NCBI GenBank assembly: GCA_947503145.1
Contig: CANNCP010000010.1
Span: 80,773 to 144,772 of the forward strand
Direction of reading: 5' to 3'
Length of the DNA: 64,000 nucleotides
Origin: an uncultured Roseovarius sp.
GTDB lineage: Bacteria > Pseudomonadota > Alphaproteobacteria > Rhodobacterales > Rhodobacteraceae
This document shows, in pieces, positions 24,544-33,974 of the stretch (within the stretch, counting starts at the first letter, position 1; the number at the start of each line of letters is the position of its first letter). The notes beneath the pieces were generated by a model that saw only the letters and a list, made by a program, of their open reading frames with translations, was not told where the DNA came from and ran no database searches. The position numbers were made by a program, and so were the translations under genes.

Positions 24544-26544
24544 TTATTCTGCTGCCACCGCCTGTGGGTCTGCAAGGGTCACGACGTCCATCATGATCGT
24601 GTTCAGCTCGAAATCCTTGGGCGTATAGACGCGGGCAACACCCATTTCGCGCAGCCGCTGCGCGTCCTCGTCAGGAATGATCCCGCCGACGAGGACCGGC
24701 ACATCGCCAAGGCCCGCCGCGCGCATCCGGTCCATCAGGTCCTCGACCAGCGGCAAGTGACTGCCCGACAGGATCGACAGCCCCACCACATGCGCGCCAT
24801 CCTCCAGCGCGGCGTTGACGATCTGTTCGGGCGTGAGACGGATACCGTCATACCCGATATCCATGCCGCAATCGCGCGCGCGGAATGCGATCTGCTCCGC
24901 GCCGTTGGAATGGCCGTCAAGTCCCGGCTTGCCGATGAGGAATTTCAGCCTCCGTCCCAGACGGCCCGAGACGACATCCACGGCCTCGCGAATGTGATCC
25001 AGCCCTTCGGTCTTGTTCGAGGGGCTGACCGACACGCCCGTGGGGCCGCGGTATTCACCGTAAACGGCGCGCATCTGCGCTGCCCATTCGCCGGTGGTCA
25101 CACCCGCGCGGGCGGCTATGATCGAAGCGGGCATGATGTTCTCACCCTTGTCGGCGGCGGCCCGCAAGGCGGCCAGTGCTGTCTTGACCGCGCCCGCGTC
25201 CCTCTCGGTGCGCCAGGCCTCCAGCCGGGCGATCTGCTGGGCCTCGGTCGCGGGGTCGACCACCATGATGCCGCCATCCTCGGTCTGTAGCGGGCTGGGT
25301 TCGCCTTCGGTGTATCTGTTCACGCCCACGACGACCGTCTCGTTGCGTTCGATCCGGTTCAGACGCTCGGCGTTGCTGTCCACCAGCCGTGCCTTCATGT
25401 AGTCGATCGCGCCGATAGCGCCCCCCATGCTGCCCAGTGTTTCCAACTCGTGCCGCGCGCCATCCTTGAGTGCCTCGACCTTGGCATCGACCGCCGGGTT
25501 ACCATCAAAGAGGTCATCGAATTCCAACAGGTCAGTCTCATACGCCAGGATCTGCTGCATGCGCATCGACCATTGCTGATCCCAGGGGCGCGGCAGGCCC
25601 AGCGCCTCGTTCCAGGCGGGCAGTTGCACGGCGCGTGCCCGAGCGTTCTTTGACAGCGTGACCGCCAGCATCTCGATCAGGATGCGGTAGACGTTGTTTT
25701 CGGGCTGCTGTTCGGTCAACCCGAGGCTGTTGACCTGTACGCCGTAGCGAAAGCGGCGGAACCTGGGGTCGTCGACGCCGTATCGGTCGCGCAGAATTTC
25801 ATCCCACAGATCGACAAAGGCGCGCATCTTGCACATCTCGGTCACGAACCGGATGCCCGCATTGACAAAGAACGAAATCCGCCCCGCCAACGCCGGGAAA
25901 TCGGCGGCGGGCACACGCGGGCGCAGCTCGTCCAGCACCGCGATGGCCGTGGCCAGCGCAAAGGACAGCTCTTGTTCTGGCGTGGCACCGGCCTCTTGCA
26001 GGTGATAGGAACACACGTTCATCGGGTTCCATTTCGGCACGTTCGTGTAGCAGTATTCGGCCACGTCCCCGATCATCTTCAGCGACGGTTTAGGCGGGCA
26101 GATATAGGTGCCGCGCGACAGATATTCCTTGATCAGATCGTTTTGCACCGTGCCCTGCAGTGCGGTCACATCGGCGCCCTGCTCTTCGGCCGCCGCGATA
26201 TAGAGCGCCAGCAGCCACGGCGCGGTCGCGTTAATCGTCATCGACGTGTTCATCTGATCCAGCGGGATATCCGCGAACAGGCTGCGCATGTCACCGAGAT
26301 GGCAGATCGGCACGCCGACCTTGCCCACTTCGCCGCGTGCCAGCACATGGTCACTGTCATAGCCCGTCTGCGTCGGCAGATCGAACGCGACGCTGAGCCC
26401 GGTCTGCCCACGTGCCAGATTCGCACGATAAAGCGCATTCGACGCCTCTGCCGTGGAATGGCCGGCATAGGTACGGATAAGCCAAGGGCGATCGGCCTGT
26501 CGGTCTGACTGGTTGCTCTGACGGTCTTTCTGCGGGTGCGACAT
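24544..26544 (-). CDS. ecm: ethylmalonyl-CoA mutase (B12-dependent)
   Basis: This 666-residue single-chain mutase converts ethylmalonyl-CoA to methylsuccinyl-CoA with adenosylcobalamin in the ethylmalonyl-CoA pathway. The N-terminal barrel starts RPWLIRTYAGHSTAEASNALYRANLARGQTGLSVAFDLPTQTGYDSD and holds MNTSMTINATAPWLLALYIAAAEEQG, with the Ecm-type features that differ from methylmalonyl-CoA mutase. The C-terminal B12 domain has the DxHxxG motif in GLDGHSNGAEQ near residue 541 and VGLSILSGSHLPLV. The divergent acyltransferase and ccr lie next door, the normal Roseobacter arrangement. Confidence 0.95.
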   Translation of the reverse strand: MSHPQKDRQSNQSDRQADRPWLIRTYAGHSTAEASNALYRANLARGQTGLSVAFDLPTQTGYDSDHVLARGEVGKVGVPICHLGDMRSLFADIPLDQMNTSMTINATAPWLLALYIAAAEEQGADVTALQGTVQNDLIKEYLSRGTYICPPKPSLKMIGDVAEYCYTNVPKWNPMNVCSYHLQEAGATPEQELSFALATAIAVLDELRPRVPAADFPALAGRISFFVNAGIRFVTEMCKMRAFVDLWDEILRDRYGVDDPRFRRFRYGVQVNSLGLTEQQPENNVYRILIEMLAVTLSKNARARAVQLPAWNEALGLPRPWDQQWSMRMQQILAYETDLLEFDDLFDGNPAVDAKVEALKDGARHELETLGSMGGAIGAIDYMKARLVDSNAERLNRIERNETVVVGVNRYTEGEPSPLQTEDGGIMVVDPATEAQQIARLEAWRTERDAGAVKTALAALRAAADKGENIMPASIIAARAGVTTGEWAAQMRAVYGEYRGPTGVSVSPSNKTEGLDHIREAVDVVSGRLGRRLKFLIGKPGLDGHSNGAEQIAFRARDCGMDIGYDGIRLTPEQIVNAALEDGAHVVGLSILSGSHLPLVEDLMDRMRAAGLGDVPVLVGGIIPDEDAQRLREMGVARVYTPKDFELNTIMMDVVTLADPQAVAAE

Positions 26545-26763
26545 GCGCGGGCCTCATGAATCGGTTGCGTAATTTTCTTACGTGATAGGATTGATACTTG
26601 GAAGATTGTACTGTTGTCAATTCGCTGCAACGCAGCAACAGCTATCTGACCCCGCATTCGTCCATCACCCGCCGATTAACCGATCGGCACGCCGGGCCAT
26701 CACGGTTGCCCGCATGGCTTACAGCCTATATTCGCAATGGGGAACGGGGCAGGTGAGGCACAG

Positions 26764-28134
26764 ATGACATCAAGGGTCGAAATGCCACTCTGGGCGCTGC
26801 TGTTGCTGTTGGCTTTCGCCACCGTGACCTTTGCCTCGCATTTCCTCTTTCCGTCCGTGCGGTGGTTCTTTCGCCGCCGACTGGAACGCGCGGTGGCCAA
26901 GCTCAATACCAGGCTGACCCGACCCATCGAGCCGTTCAAGCTGGCCCGCCGCCACGACATGATCCAGCGGCTGATCTACGATCCGACCGTGACCCAGGCC
27001 ATCGTGGACTACGCACGTCGCAACAGCGTCCGCGAGGATGTCGCGTTTCAGAAGGCGCGCCACTATGCGCGCGAAATCGTGCCCAGCTTCAGCGCGTTTG
27101 CCTATTTCAGCTTTGGCACAAGGCTGGCCAACTGGCTGGCGCGGTCACTCTATTCGGTACACACCGGATCGATGAATACCTCCATGCTGGAACGCATCGA
27201 CAAGGACGCGACCGTGGTTTTCATCATGAACCACCGCAGCAACATGGACTACGTTCTGGTGACAACACTGGCGGCGCGGTCCTCTGCGCTCAGCTATGCG
27301 GTAGGCGAATGGGCACGAGTCTGGCCCCTCAACCGCCTGATCAAGTCGATGGGCGCCTATTTCATCCGCCGCCGGGTGCGCGGCGGGCTATACCGGACGA
27401 TACTGGCGCGCTATGTGCAGATGGCGACGCAGGGCGGCGTGACGCAGGCGATCTTTCCCGAGGGCGGGCTCAGCGTCGACGGGTTGACCCGGCCACCCAA
27501 GCTGGGACTGTTGTCCTATGTGGTAGAGGCGTGGGAGCCGGGCGGGCGCGATGTGGTTTTTGTCCCCGTTTCGATCAACTATGATCGGGTGCTGGAGGAC
27601 CGCGTACTGGTCGCGGCCGGAACACGGGGCGACCGGCGGTTTCACACACGGATGTCAGTCATCGCACGGTTCATACTCAGGATGATCTGGCAGCGGCTGC
27701 GCGGCCGGTTTGAGCGTTTCGGCGTTGCTGCGGTGATCTTTGCCGAGCCGGTGAAACTGAGCGATTATGGCAAATCTCCCTCGACCGACAAGTTGGGCAA
27801 CGAACTGATGGGCCGGATCAGGAACGCCATGCCGCTGCTCTTTGTGCCAATGCTGGCGCGGGTCATGTTGCACGCAGACAGGCCACTGGATGCCGCCGAC
27901 ATGAAAGATGCCGTGATCCGGGCCACCCGCGACTCGACGGCGGAAACGCCACTGGTCTCTGACGATGAGTTGCCCGAGGCGATCAAACGCGCCTGCACGA
28001 CGCTGGCGCAGCGCAAACTGATCGAGGAAATCGACGGCTGCTGGCAGGCAGTCGATGCGGAACGCCCGCTTTTGACTTTCTACGCCAATTCCATCGCACA
28101 TTTCTTTGAAGGCGATGCTGCGTCAGCAAAGTAA
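26764..28134 (+). CDS. membrane-bound 1-acyl-glycerol-3-phosphate type acyltransferase
   Basis: This 456-residue protein has one N-terminal transmembrane helix (PLWALLLLLAFATVTFASHFL) and a PlsB/PlsC-like acyltransferase domain. The catalytic box NHRSNMD (NHx4D) lies in FIMNHRSNMDYVLV, and the substrate-binding FPEGGLS follows about 80 residues later. It would acylate glycerol-3-phosphate or lysophosphatidate at the inner membrane. ATG 26764 is preferred, as it has GAGG upstream and starts the conserved part. The gene lies between ecm and ccr, an order conserved in relatives without a clear biochemical reason. Confidence 0.85.
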   Translation: MTSRVEMPLWALLLLLAFATVTFASHFLFPSVRWFFRRRLERAVAKLNTRLTRPIEPFKLARRHDMIQRLIYDPTVTQAIVDYARRNSVREDVAFQKARHYAREIVPSFSAFAYFSFGTRLANWLARSLYSVHTGSMNTSMLERIDKDATVVFIMNHRSNMDYVLVTTLAARSSALSYAVGEWARVWPLNRLIKSMGAYFIRRRVRGGLYRTILARYVQMATQGGVTQAIFPEGGLSVDGLTRPPKLGLLSYVVEAWEPGGRDVVFVPVSINYDRVLEDRVLVAAGTRGDRRFHTRMSVIARFILRMIWQRLRGRFERFGVAAVIFAEPVKLSDYGKSPSTDKLGNELMGRIRNAMPLLFVPMLARVMLHADRPLDAADMKDAVIRATRDSTAETPLVSDDELPEAIKRACTTLAQRKLIEEIDGCWQAVDAERPLLTFYANSIAHFFEGDAASAK

Positions 28135-28300
28135 AATGCCGCGACCGCTGGGTTATAAAGTTACCAACACCACCCCAAAGGCATTGCATTGTTGCGCGAG
28201 CCTGCGTATCTCAGGGCAATATTCCGCGATTCCGCATCGCGGCGGAACAATAGAAACCGCAATTTACGCCCGATACGCAACGACATGAGGGAGGCTGATC

Positions 28301-29587
28301 ATGGCTCTGGACACTGAACCCGGGATCGCTGAATACGACGCACCGGAAAAAGATCTCTATGACATGGGCGAAATGCCTCCGATGGGCTATGTGCCCAAGC
28401 AGATGCACGCTTGGGCAATCCGCCGCGAGCGCCATGGCGAACCGGAAACCGCCATGCAGATCGAAGTGGTGGACGTGCCCACGCTGGACAGCAACGAAGT
28501 GCTGGTCCTCGTGATGGCCGCGGGCGTCAACTATAACGGGGTCTGGGCCGCACTGGGCAAACCGATCAGCCCGTTCGACGGCCACAAAGCCGAGTATCAC
28601 ATCGCCGGGTCGGATGCGTCTGGCATCGTCTGGGCTGTGGGCGACAAGGTGAAACGCTGGAAGGTCGGCGACGAGGTCGTGGTGCACTGCAACCAGGACG
28701 ATGGCGACGACGAGGAATGCAATGGCGGCGATCCGATGTACTCGACCTCGCAGCGCATCTGGGGCTACGAGACCCCCGACGGCAGTTTCGGCCAGTTCAC
28801 CCGCGTGCAGGCGCAGCAGCTCATGCCGCGCCCCAAGCATCTGACATGGGAGGAATCGGCCTGCTACACCCTGACGCTGGCCACCGCCTACCGGATGCTT
28901 TTCGGACATGAGCCGCATGACCTAAAGCCCGGCCAGAACGTGCTGGTCTGGGGCGCGTCGGGCGGCCTCGGCTCCTACGCGATCCAGCTGATCAACACGG
29001 CGGGCGCCAACGCAATCGGTGTCATCTCGGACGAGGACAAACGCCAATTCGTGATGGATCTGGGCGCCAAGGGCGTGATCAACCGCAAGGATTTCAACTG
29101 CTGGGGCCAGTTGCCCACGGTGAACACCCCCGAATATGCCGAATGGTTCAAAGAGGCCCGCAAGTTCGGCAAGGCAATCTGGGACATCACCGGCAAGGGC
29201 GTGAGCGTCGACATGGTGTTCGAGCACCCCGGCGAGGCGACGTTCCCGGTCTCCACCCTCGTCTGCAAGAAGGGCGGCATGGTCGTGATCTGCGCAGGCA
29301 CCACCGGGTTCAATTGCACCTTCGACGTGCGTTATCTGTGGATGCACCAGAAACGTGTGCAGGGCAGCCACTTTGCCCACCTCAAGCAGGCCGCCAGCGC
29401 CAACAAGCTGATGCTGGAACGCCGTCTTGATCCGTGTATGTCCGAGGTGTTCAGCTGGGACGACCTGCCGCTGGCGCATATGAAGATGCTGCGCAACGAG
29501 CACAAGCCCGGCAACATGGCGGTGCTGGTACAAGCGCCCAAGACCGGTCTTCGCACGGTCGAAGATGTGCTGGAAGCCAGAAGCTAG
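28301..29587 (+). CDS. ccr: crotonyl-CoA carboxylase/reductase
   Basis: This 428-residue member of the medium-chain dehydrogenase family reductively carboxylates crotonyl-CoA to ethylmalonyl-CoA with NADPH and CO2. It opens with MALDTEPGIAEYDAPEKDLYDMGEMPPMG-type sequence typical of Roseobacter Ccr. It has the IAGSDASGIVWAVG substrate loop, YETPDGSFGQFTRVQAQQLM, the Rossmann motif NVLVWGASGGLGSYAIQ near residue 215 and the late SHFAHLKQA. GGGAGGCTGATC precedes the ATG. With ecm and mcl1 it gives three steps of the ethylmalonyl-CoA cycle in this window. Confidence 0.97.
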   Translation: MALDTEPGIAEYDAPEKDLYDMGEMPPMGYVPKQMHAWAIRRERHGEPETAMQIEVVDVPTLDSNEVLVLVMAAGVNYNGVWAALGKPISPFDGHKAEYHIAGSDASGIVWAVGDKVKRWKVGDEVVVHCNQDDGDDEECNGGDPMYSTSQRIWGYETPDGSFGQFTRVQAQQLMPRPKHLTWEESACYTLTLATAYRMLFGHEPHDLKPGQNVLVWGASGGLGSYAIQLINTAGANAIGVISDEDKRQFVMDLGAKGVINRKDFNCWGQLPTVNTPEYAEWFKEARKFGKAIWDITGKGVSVDMVFEHPGEATFPVSTLVCKKGGMVVICAGTTGFNCTFDVRYLWMHQKRVQGSHFAHLKQAASANKLMLERRLDPCMSEVFSWDDLPLAHMKMLRNEHKPGNMAVLVQAPKTGLRTVEDVLEARS

Positions 29588-29594
29588 ACCTTAT

Positions 29595-29625
29595 CGCGTT
29601 CAATCTGGTTCACGGATTGAACGCG
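29595..29625 (+). terminator. hairpin after ccr
   Basis: CGCGTTCAATC (29595-29605) pairs perfectly with GATTGAACGCG (29615-29625), 11 bp with a 9-base loop, eight bases after the ccr stop. No U-tract follows, so it may stabilise the mRNA end or act with Rho. Confidence 0.5.
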
Positions 29626-29780
29626 AAGCGCCCACAACATTGACAGGTCATACTACGTTTCGCCTTGCATCTGTTTCTGCAAACAAAGCCAAGCGTTTTA
29701 ACCGTCCATTAAACCGTTTTGCATTTTATCTCATTTGACAAGGAGCAGAACGCCTTGACCGGCAGAAGCGCGGGGCGCAG

Positions 29781-29990
29781 ATGAACAACCACTGGATACT
29801 CGACATCCTGACCGACCTGCGCGCATTCGCTCAGCAGAACGATCTTGATGCGCTGGCCGAACAGCTTGATCAGACACGCCTGCTTGCCGCCGTGGAACTG
29901 GCCTCGCTCGCGGGGGGCGCAGATACGTCGGATGATGAGGCCACGGGCACATCTCGCGCCGGGGCCGGAGAGGTGCAGAAACGCACCTGA
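29781..29990 (+). CDS. small hypothetical protein
   Basis: This 69-residue protein has an N-terminal helix (WILDILTDLRAFAQQNDLDALAEQLDQTRLLAAVELASL) and a disordered, acidic/Gly/Thr-rich tail. Similar short proteins are found next to ilvE in related genomes. Upstream 190 bases are AT-rich and could hold its promoter. The ribosome-binding site (GGGGCGCAG) is weak. I see no motif that gives a function. Confidence 0.55.
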   Translation: MNNHWILDILTDLRAFAQQNDLDALAEQLDQTRLLAAVELASLAGGADTSDDEATGTSRAGAGEVQKRT

Positions 29991-30005
29991 TCGGCCCTCG
30001 CCCGC

Positions 30006-30872
30006 TCAGGCGCCGTCCGACGTGGCCCAGTCCCAGTACATTTCGCGCACGGCCCGGGTGATCGGCCCGACCTTATAGGTGCGCGCGTCGAACGCCGTCA
30101 CCGGCGTGACCTTGCTCATGTTCCCCGACAGGAAAACCTCGTCCGCAGCCTCGAAGTCGGCAAAGCTCAGCACCGTTTCATGCACCTTGATGCCGTCGCG
30201 GCGCATGTTGTCGATATGGCGCGCACGGGTGATCCCTGACAGGAACGTGCCGTTGGCCACCGGTGTGAACACCTCGCCGTCGCGGACCATGAACACGTTC
30301 GCTGTCGCCGTCTCGGCGACATTGCCCAGCGCATCCGCCACCAGCGCATTGCCGAACCCCTTGGCGCGCGCCTCGGCCAGCATGCGGGCATTGTTGGGAT
30401 ACAGGCAGGCTGCCTTGGCATTCACCACGGCGCTGTCCAGCGTCGGCCGACGGAACCGGGTGCGCGTCAATGTCGTGGCCGCATCCGCCGATGGCATCGG
30501 AATTTCCTCCAGCGCCACGGCAAAGCGCGTGCTGTCCGCATTCGGCACGATGGCCGAATAACCGCCATCCGCCGCCCAGTACATCGGTCGGATATAGACC
30601 GCCGCACCAGCCGTGTAGGCGCTCAACCCGTCCTTGATCAACGCCACCATATCTTCGGTCGCGACGGTGGGGGTCATCATCAGCGCCTCGGCGGACCGGT
30701 TGACCCGCGCGCAATGCAGATCGAGGTCCGGCGTCAGCCCATTCACCAGCCGCGCCCCGTCGAACACGTTCGACCCCAGCCATGCACCATGATCCGCCGC
30801 ACGGATGATCAGCGCATCGCCATCATGCCAGGCGTCTTCGAAATAGGTTCGGATATTCTTGCCCACAGCCAT
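30006..30872 (-). CDS. ilvE: branched-chain amino acid aminotransferase
   Basis: This 288-residue fold-type IV PLP enzyme catalyses the last step of Leu, Ile and Val synthesis and the first step of their breakdown. It begins with IRTYFEDAWHDGDALIIRAADHGAWLGSNVFDGAR, the BCAT rather than the D-amino-acid pattern. The PLP lysine lies in SAVVNAKAACLYPNNARM, the cofactor glutamate in DALGNVAETATANVFMV, and a phosphate loop in FLSGITRARHI. GGAGGG precedes the ATG. Confidence 0.93.
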   Translation of the reverse strand: MAVGKNIRTYFEDAWHDGDALIIRAADHGAWLGSNVFDGARLVNGLTPDLDLHCARVNRSAEALMMTPTVATEDMVALIKDGLSAYTAGAAVYIRPMYWAADGGYSAIVPNADSTRFAVALEEIPMPSADAATTLTRTRFRRPTLDSAVVNAKAACLYPNNARMLAEARAKGFGNALVADALGNVAETATANVFMVRDGEVFTPVANGTFLSGITRARHIDNMRRDGIKVHETVLSFADFEAADEVFLSGNMSKVTPVTAFDARTYKVGPITRAVREMYWDWATSDGA

Positions 30873-31079
30873 GCCGCGCCCTCCTTTTTGGGCGCACCCT
30901 ATGCCCGCAGGCCAGAGCCGTCCAGAGCGTTGTCAGACCCACGCGCATCTCGCATACGCACAGCATGGCTCCTCTCCCAATCGGGCCCTCTGCGCCCAGA
31001 TCGACGCACAGGCGCAGCAGCCCCTTGAGCCTGCCCCGCCCATGCCATAGCTAGAGGAATACGAATACCGGGAGGCAAT

Positions 31080-31688
31080 ATGGCATTCACGATCGCAATC
31101 GATGGCCCCGCCGCTGCGGGCAAGGGAACCGTGGCCCGGCGCGTGGCCGCACATTTCGGTTTTGCCCACCTCGATACCGGCTTGCTCTACCGCGCCACCG
31201 GGCACCGCACGATGGACGGAACCGACGCCGTGACCGCCGCGACCCAACTACTGGCCAGTGATCTGGACGCAGAAGACCTGCGCGGCCCCGATATCGCGCA
31301 GGCCGCCAGCCGCGTGGCCGCGATCCCCGAGGTGCGTGCCGCGCTGATCGATTTCCAGCGCGCCTTTGCCCGGCGCGCGGGCGGCGCGGTGCTGGACGGG
31401 CGCGATATCGGCACGGTGATCTGCCCCGATGCCGAGGTCAAACTCTACGTCACCGCCTCCGACGACATCCGCGCCGCGCGCCGCCACGCCGAACTGGTCG
31501 GCAGGGGCCATGACATCACCTATGACGCGGTGCTGGAGGATCTGCGCCAGCGCGACGCCCGCGACAGCGCCCGTGCGACCGCCCCGCTAAGAGCGGCCCC
31601 GGACGCGGTGCATCTCGACACCTCCCGGATGAGCATTGAAGAAGCCGTCGCCACCGCTATCACCGCAGTGGAGAAGGCGCGCAGCTGA
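31080..31688 (+). CDS. cmk: cytidylate kinase
   Basis: This 202-residue nucleoside monophosphate kinase phosphorylates CMP and dCMP. It starts with the P-loop [20 protein letters not shown], followed by [14 protein letters not shown], the NMP-binding [22 protein letters not shown] and the lid region [27 protein letters not shown] lies ahead of the ATG. rpsA follows, the common cmk-rpsA pair, but aroA, which often precedes it in this group, is replaced by ilvE on the other strand. Confidence 0.96.
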   Translation: MAFTIAIDGPAAAGKGTVARRVAAHFGFAHLDTGLLYRATGHRTMDGTDAVTAATQLLASDLDAEDLRGPDIAQAASRVAAIPEVRAALIDFQRAFARRAGGAVLDGRDIGTVICPDAEVKLYVTASDDIRAARRHAELVGRGHDITYDAVLEDLRQRDARDSARATAPLRAAPDAVHLDTSRMSIEEAVATAITAVEKARS

Positions 31689-31931
31689 TCGCGTGCCATG
31701 GGCCAGGCACCAAGCCGCCTCCGCCTCGGCGGGGCTTGATCCCGCGGCTTAGCTGGCGTATACGCGCGCCTGTCAGCACGGTGATCAACACCGCAGAACA
31801 CATGAGTGCGAGCAGGGTCGGGAGTCCTCCGGCCCTCTTTGTTTTGCGTTTCACCCGACCAACGAAACACTCAAGACCGGCGGAGACAACCGCACGGCCA
31901 GACACAACAATTGTTAGGATAGAAACGCCAC
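31689..31931 (+). promoter_or_regulatory. rpsA leader with competing hairpins
   Basis: The 243-base leader contains GGTCGGG (31816-31822) that can pair with CCCGACC (31854-31860), and GTTTC (31848-31852) that can pair with GAAAC (31864-31868). The two stems overlap, so only one can form. S1 represses its own translation in enterobacteria by binding a folded leader. A similar switch is conceivable here; the pairing is seen, the function is inferred. Confidence 0.4.
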
Positions 31932-33614
31932 ATGGCTCAAAACGTATCTATGGAGGATTTCGAAGCCCTCCTGAATGAAAGCTTCGAACTGGACACTCCC
32001 GAAGAGGGAACTGTCGTCAAGGGCACGGTGATCGCGGTAGAAGCGGGCCAGGCCATCATCGATGTCGGCTACAAGATGGAAGGCCGTGTCGATCTCAAAG
32101 AATTCGCAAATCCAGGTGAAGCCCCCGAAATCGCCGTTGGCGACGTGGTCGAGGTCTTTCTGCGCTCGGCCGAAAACTCGCGTGGCGAGGCGGTCATCAG
32201 CCGCGAAATGGCCCGCCGCGAGGAAGCCTGGGATCGTCTGGAAAAAGCCTATGCCGACGAAGAGCGTGTCGAAGGCGCGATCTTTGGCCGGGTCAAGGGT
32301 GGCTTTACCGTTGATCTAGGCGGCGCTGTTGCGTTCCTGCCCGGTTCTCAGGTCGATGTGCGCCCCGTGCGCGATGCAGGCCCCCTGATGGGTCTCAAGC
32401 AACCCTTCCAGGTTCTGAAAATGGACCGTCGTCGCGGTAATATCGTCGTGTCGCGCCGTGCGATCCTCGAAGAGAGCCGCGCCGAGCAGCGCGCCGAAGT
32501 CATCGGCAACCTCACCGAGGGCCAAAACGTCGACGGCGTAGTCAAGAACATCACCGAATACGGCGCCTTCGTCGATCTCGGCGGTGTCGACGGCCTGCTG
32601 CACGTGACCGACATGGCATGGCGCCGGGTCAATCACCCGTCCGAGATCCTCTCGATCGGCGAGACGGTCAAGGTGCAGGTCATCAAGATCAACAAGGAAA
32701 CCCACCGCATTTCGCTGGGCATGAAGCAGCTTCAGGACGATCCATGGGATCTCGTGGCCGCCAAGTACCCGCTGGAAAGCACACACACCGGCCGCGTGAC
32801 CAACATCACCGACTACGGTGCGTTTGTAGAGCTGGAGCCGGGCGTCGAAGGCCTCGTTCACGTCTCGGAAATGTCCTGGACCAAGAAGAACGTGCATCCC
32901 GGCAAGATCGTTTCGACCAGCCAGGAAGTCGAAGTCATGGTGCTGGAAATCGACCAGGCCAAACGCCGCGTAAGCTTGGGCCTCAAGCAAACCATGCGTA
33001 ACCCATGGGAAGTGTTTGCAGAAACCCACCCCGAGGGCACCGAGGTCGAAGGCGAGGTCAAGAACATCACCGAATTCGGGCTGTTCATCGGTCTCGACGG
33101 CGAAATCGACGGCATGGTACACCTGTCGGACATCAGCTGGGACGAACGCGGCGAAGACGCGATCCAGAACTACCGCAAGGGCGACGTTGTCCAGGCGGTC
33201 GTCTCCGAGGTCGACACCGACAAGGAGCGCATCTCACTCTCGATCAAGGCGCTCGGCGGTGACAAGTTCGCCGAAGCAGTGGGCGGCGTGAAACGCGGTT
33301 CGATCATCACGGTCGAAGTCACCGCGATCGAGGATGGCGGCATCGAAGTCGAATACGAGGGCATGAAATCGTTCATCCGTCGTAGCGACCTCAGCCGTGA
33401 CCGTGCAGAGCAACGCCCCGATCGCTTCTCGGTCGGCAACAAGGTTGACGCGCGCGTCACCAACGTGGACAGCAAGACCCGCCGTCTGGGTCTGTCGATC
33501 AAGGCCCGCGAGATCGCCGAAGAGAAAGAGGCCGTGCAACAGTATGGCAGTTCCGATTCGGGTGCATCGCTGGGTGACATCCTCGGTGCCGCACTGAAAC
33601 CGACCGACGACTAA
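31932..33614 (+). CDS. rpsA: 30S ribosomal protein S1
   Basis: This 560-residue protein is made of six S1 RNA-binding repeats, with about 30 N-terminal residues (SMEDFEALLNESFELD) that anchor it to the ribosome. Repeat boundaries are marked by phrases such as GTVVKGTVIAVEAG, VEGAIFGRVKGGFTV, VDGVVKNITEYGAFVDL, HTGRVTNITDYGAFVEL, VEGEVKNITEFGLFIGL and RGSIITVEVTAIEDGG. It brings mRNA to the 30S subunit. Length and repeat count are normal for alphaproteobacteria. ihfB, a frequent downstream neighbour, is absent here. Confidence 0.97.
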   Translation: MAQNVSMEDFEALLNESFELDTPEEGTVVKGTVIAVEAGQAIIDVGYKMEGRVDLKEFANPGEAPEIAVGDVVEVFLRSAENSRGEAVISREMARREEAWDRLEKAYADEERVEGAIFGRVKGGFTVDLGGAVAFLPGSQVDVRPVRDAGPLMGLKQPFQVLKMDRRRGNIVVSRRAILEESRAEQRAEVIGNLTEGQNVDGVVKNITEYGAFVDLGGVDGLLHVTDMAWRRVNHPSEILSIGETVKVQVIKINKETHRISLGMKQLQDDPWDLVAAKYPLESTHTGRVTNITDYGAFVELEPGVEGLVHVSEMSWTKKNVHPGKIVSTSQEVEVMVLEIDQAKRRVSLGLKQTMRNPWEVFAETHPEGTEVEGEVKNITEFGLFIGLDGEIDGMVHLSDISWDERGEDAIQNYRKGDVVQAVVSEVDTDKERISLSIKALGGDKFAEAVGGVKRGSIITVEVTAIEDGGIEVEYEGMKSFIRRSDLSRDRAEQRPDRFSVGNKVDARVTNVDSKTRRLGLSIKAREIAEEKEAVQQYGSSDSGASLGDILGAALKPTDD

Positions 33615-33634
33615 AGCATGCTGCGTTGAAACGA

Positions 33635-33695
33635 ATTTTCCCGGTGCCATGAGTGCATTTGCTCTGCAAACGCTACCTCATGGCACCGGGAGAAT
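33635..33695. repeat. 19-bp stem palindrome downstream of rpsA
   Basis: Bases 33635-33653 (ATTTTCCCGGTGCCATGAG) pair with 33677-33695 with one G-U, and the 23-base loop contains a further TTTGC/GCAAA pair. It lies 20 bases behind the rpsA stop. It lacks a U tract and precedes a conventional terminator, so it is not needed for termination; a MITE-like scar or an mRNA-stabilising element is possible. Confidence 0.7.
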
Positions 33696-33737
33696 ACTTG
33701 GATCCTGTTAAGCGCAACAAGCACACGTACAAAAGCC

Positions 33738-33770
33738 AAAGGCCCCGCCCTCACCCGGCGGGGCCTTTTC
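33738..33770 (+). terminator. Rho-independent terminator of the cmk-rpsA transcript
   Basis: AAGGCCCCGCC (33739-33749) pairs with GGCGGGGCCTT (33757-33767) around a 7-base loop and ends in TTTT. Confidence 0.88.
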
Positions 33771-33822
33771 ATTCAGAGCATGTCGCGCTCAATCCGATAC
33801 GCGCGGTCGCTGCGTCAGTCCT

Positions 33823-33966
33823 GCTTCTTCTTGCTGAAAATATCCCGAGGCTCGTCAAAGCGTTTCGCAAAAACCTGAATCACAGCTTCTTGCAAAACAC
33901 TTTAGGGACAAAGCCCCTCAACTGCGTGTACGCAAATGATGAAAATGCGCGCGCCGCAGGCGCGCA
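33823..33966. repeat. composite modular intergenic element, copy B (full length)
   Basis: Order on the plus strand: TTCTTCTTGC and AATATCCCGAGG (33825-33850), a palindrome AAAGCGTTTCGCAA ... TTGCAAAACACTTT (33859-33904), GGGACAAAGCCCC, CTGCGTG, CGCAAATGATGAAAATGCG and a GCGCGC hairpin. Modules 1, 3 and 4 match copy A at 11244-11383, while the middle hairpin has a different sequence. It ends eight bases before the soeC stop, in convergent orientation to it. Confidence 0.8.
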
Positions 33967-33974
33967 CAATCAGA

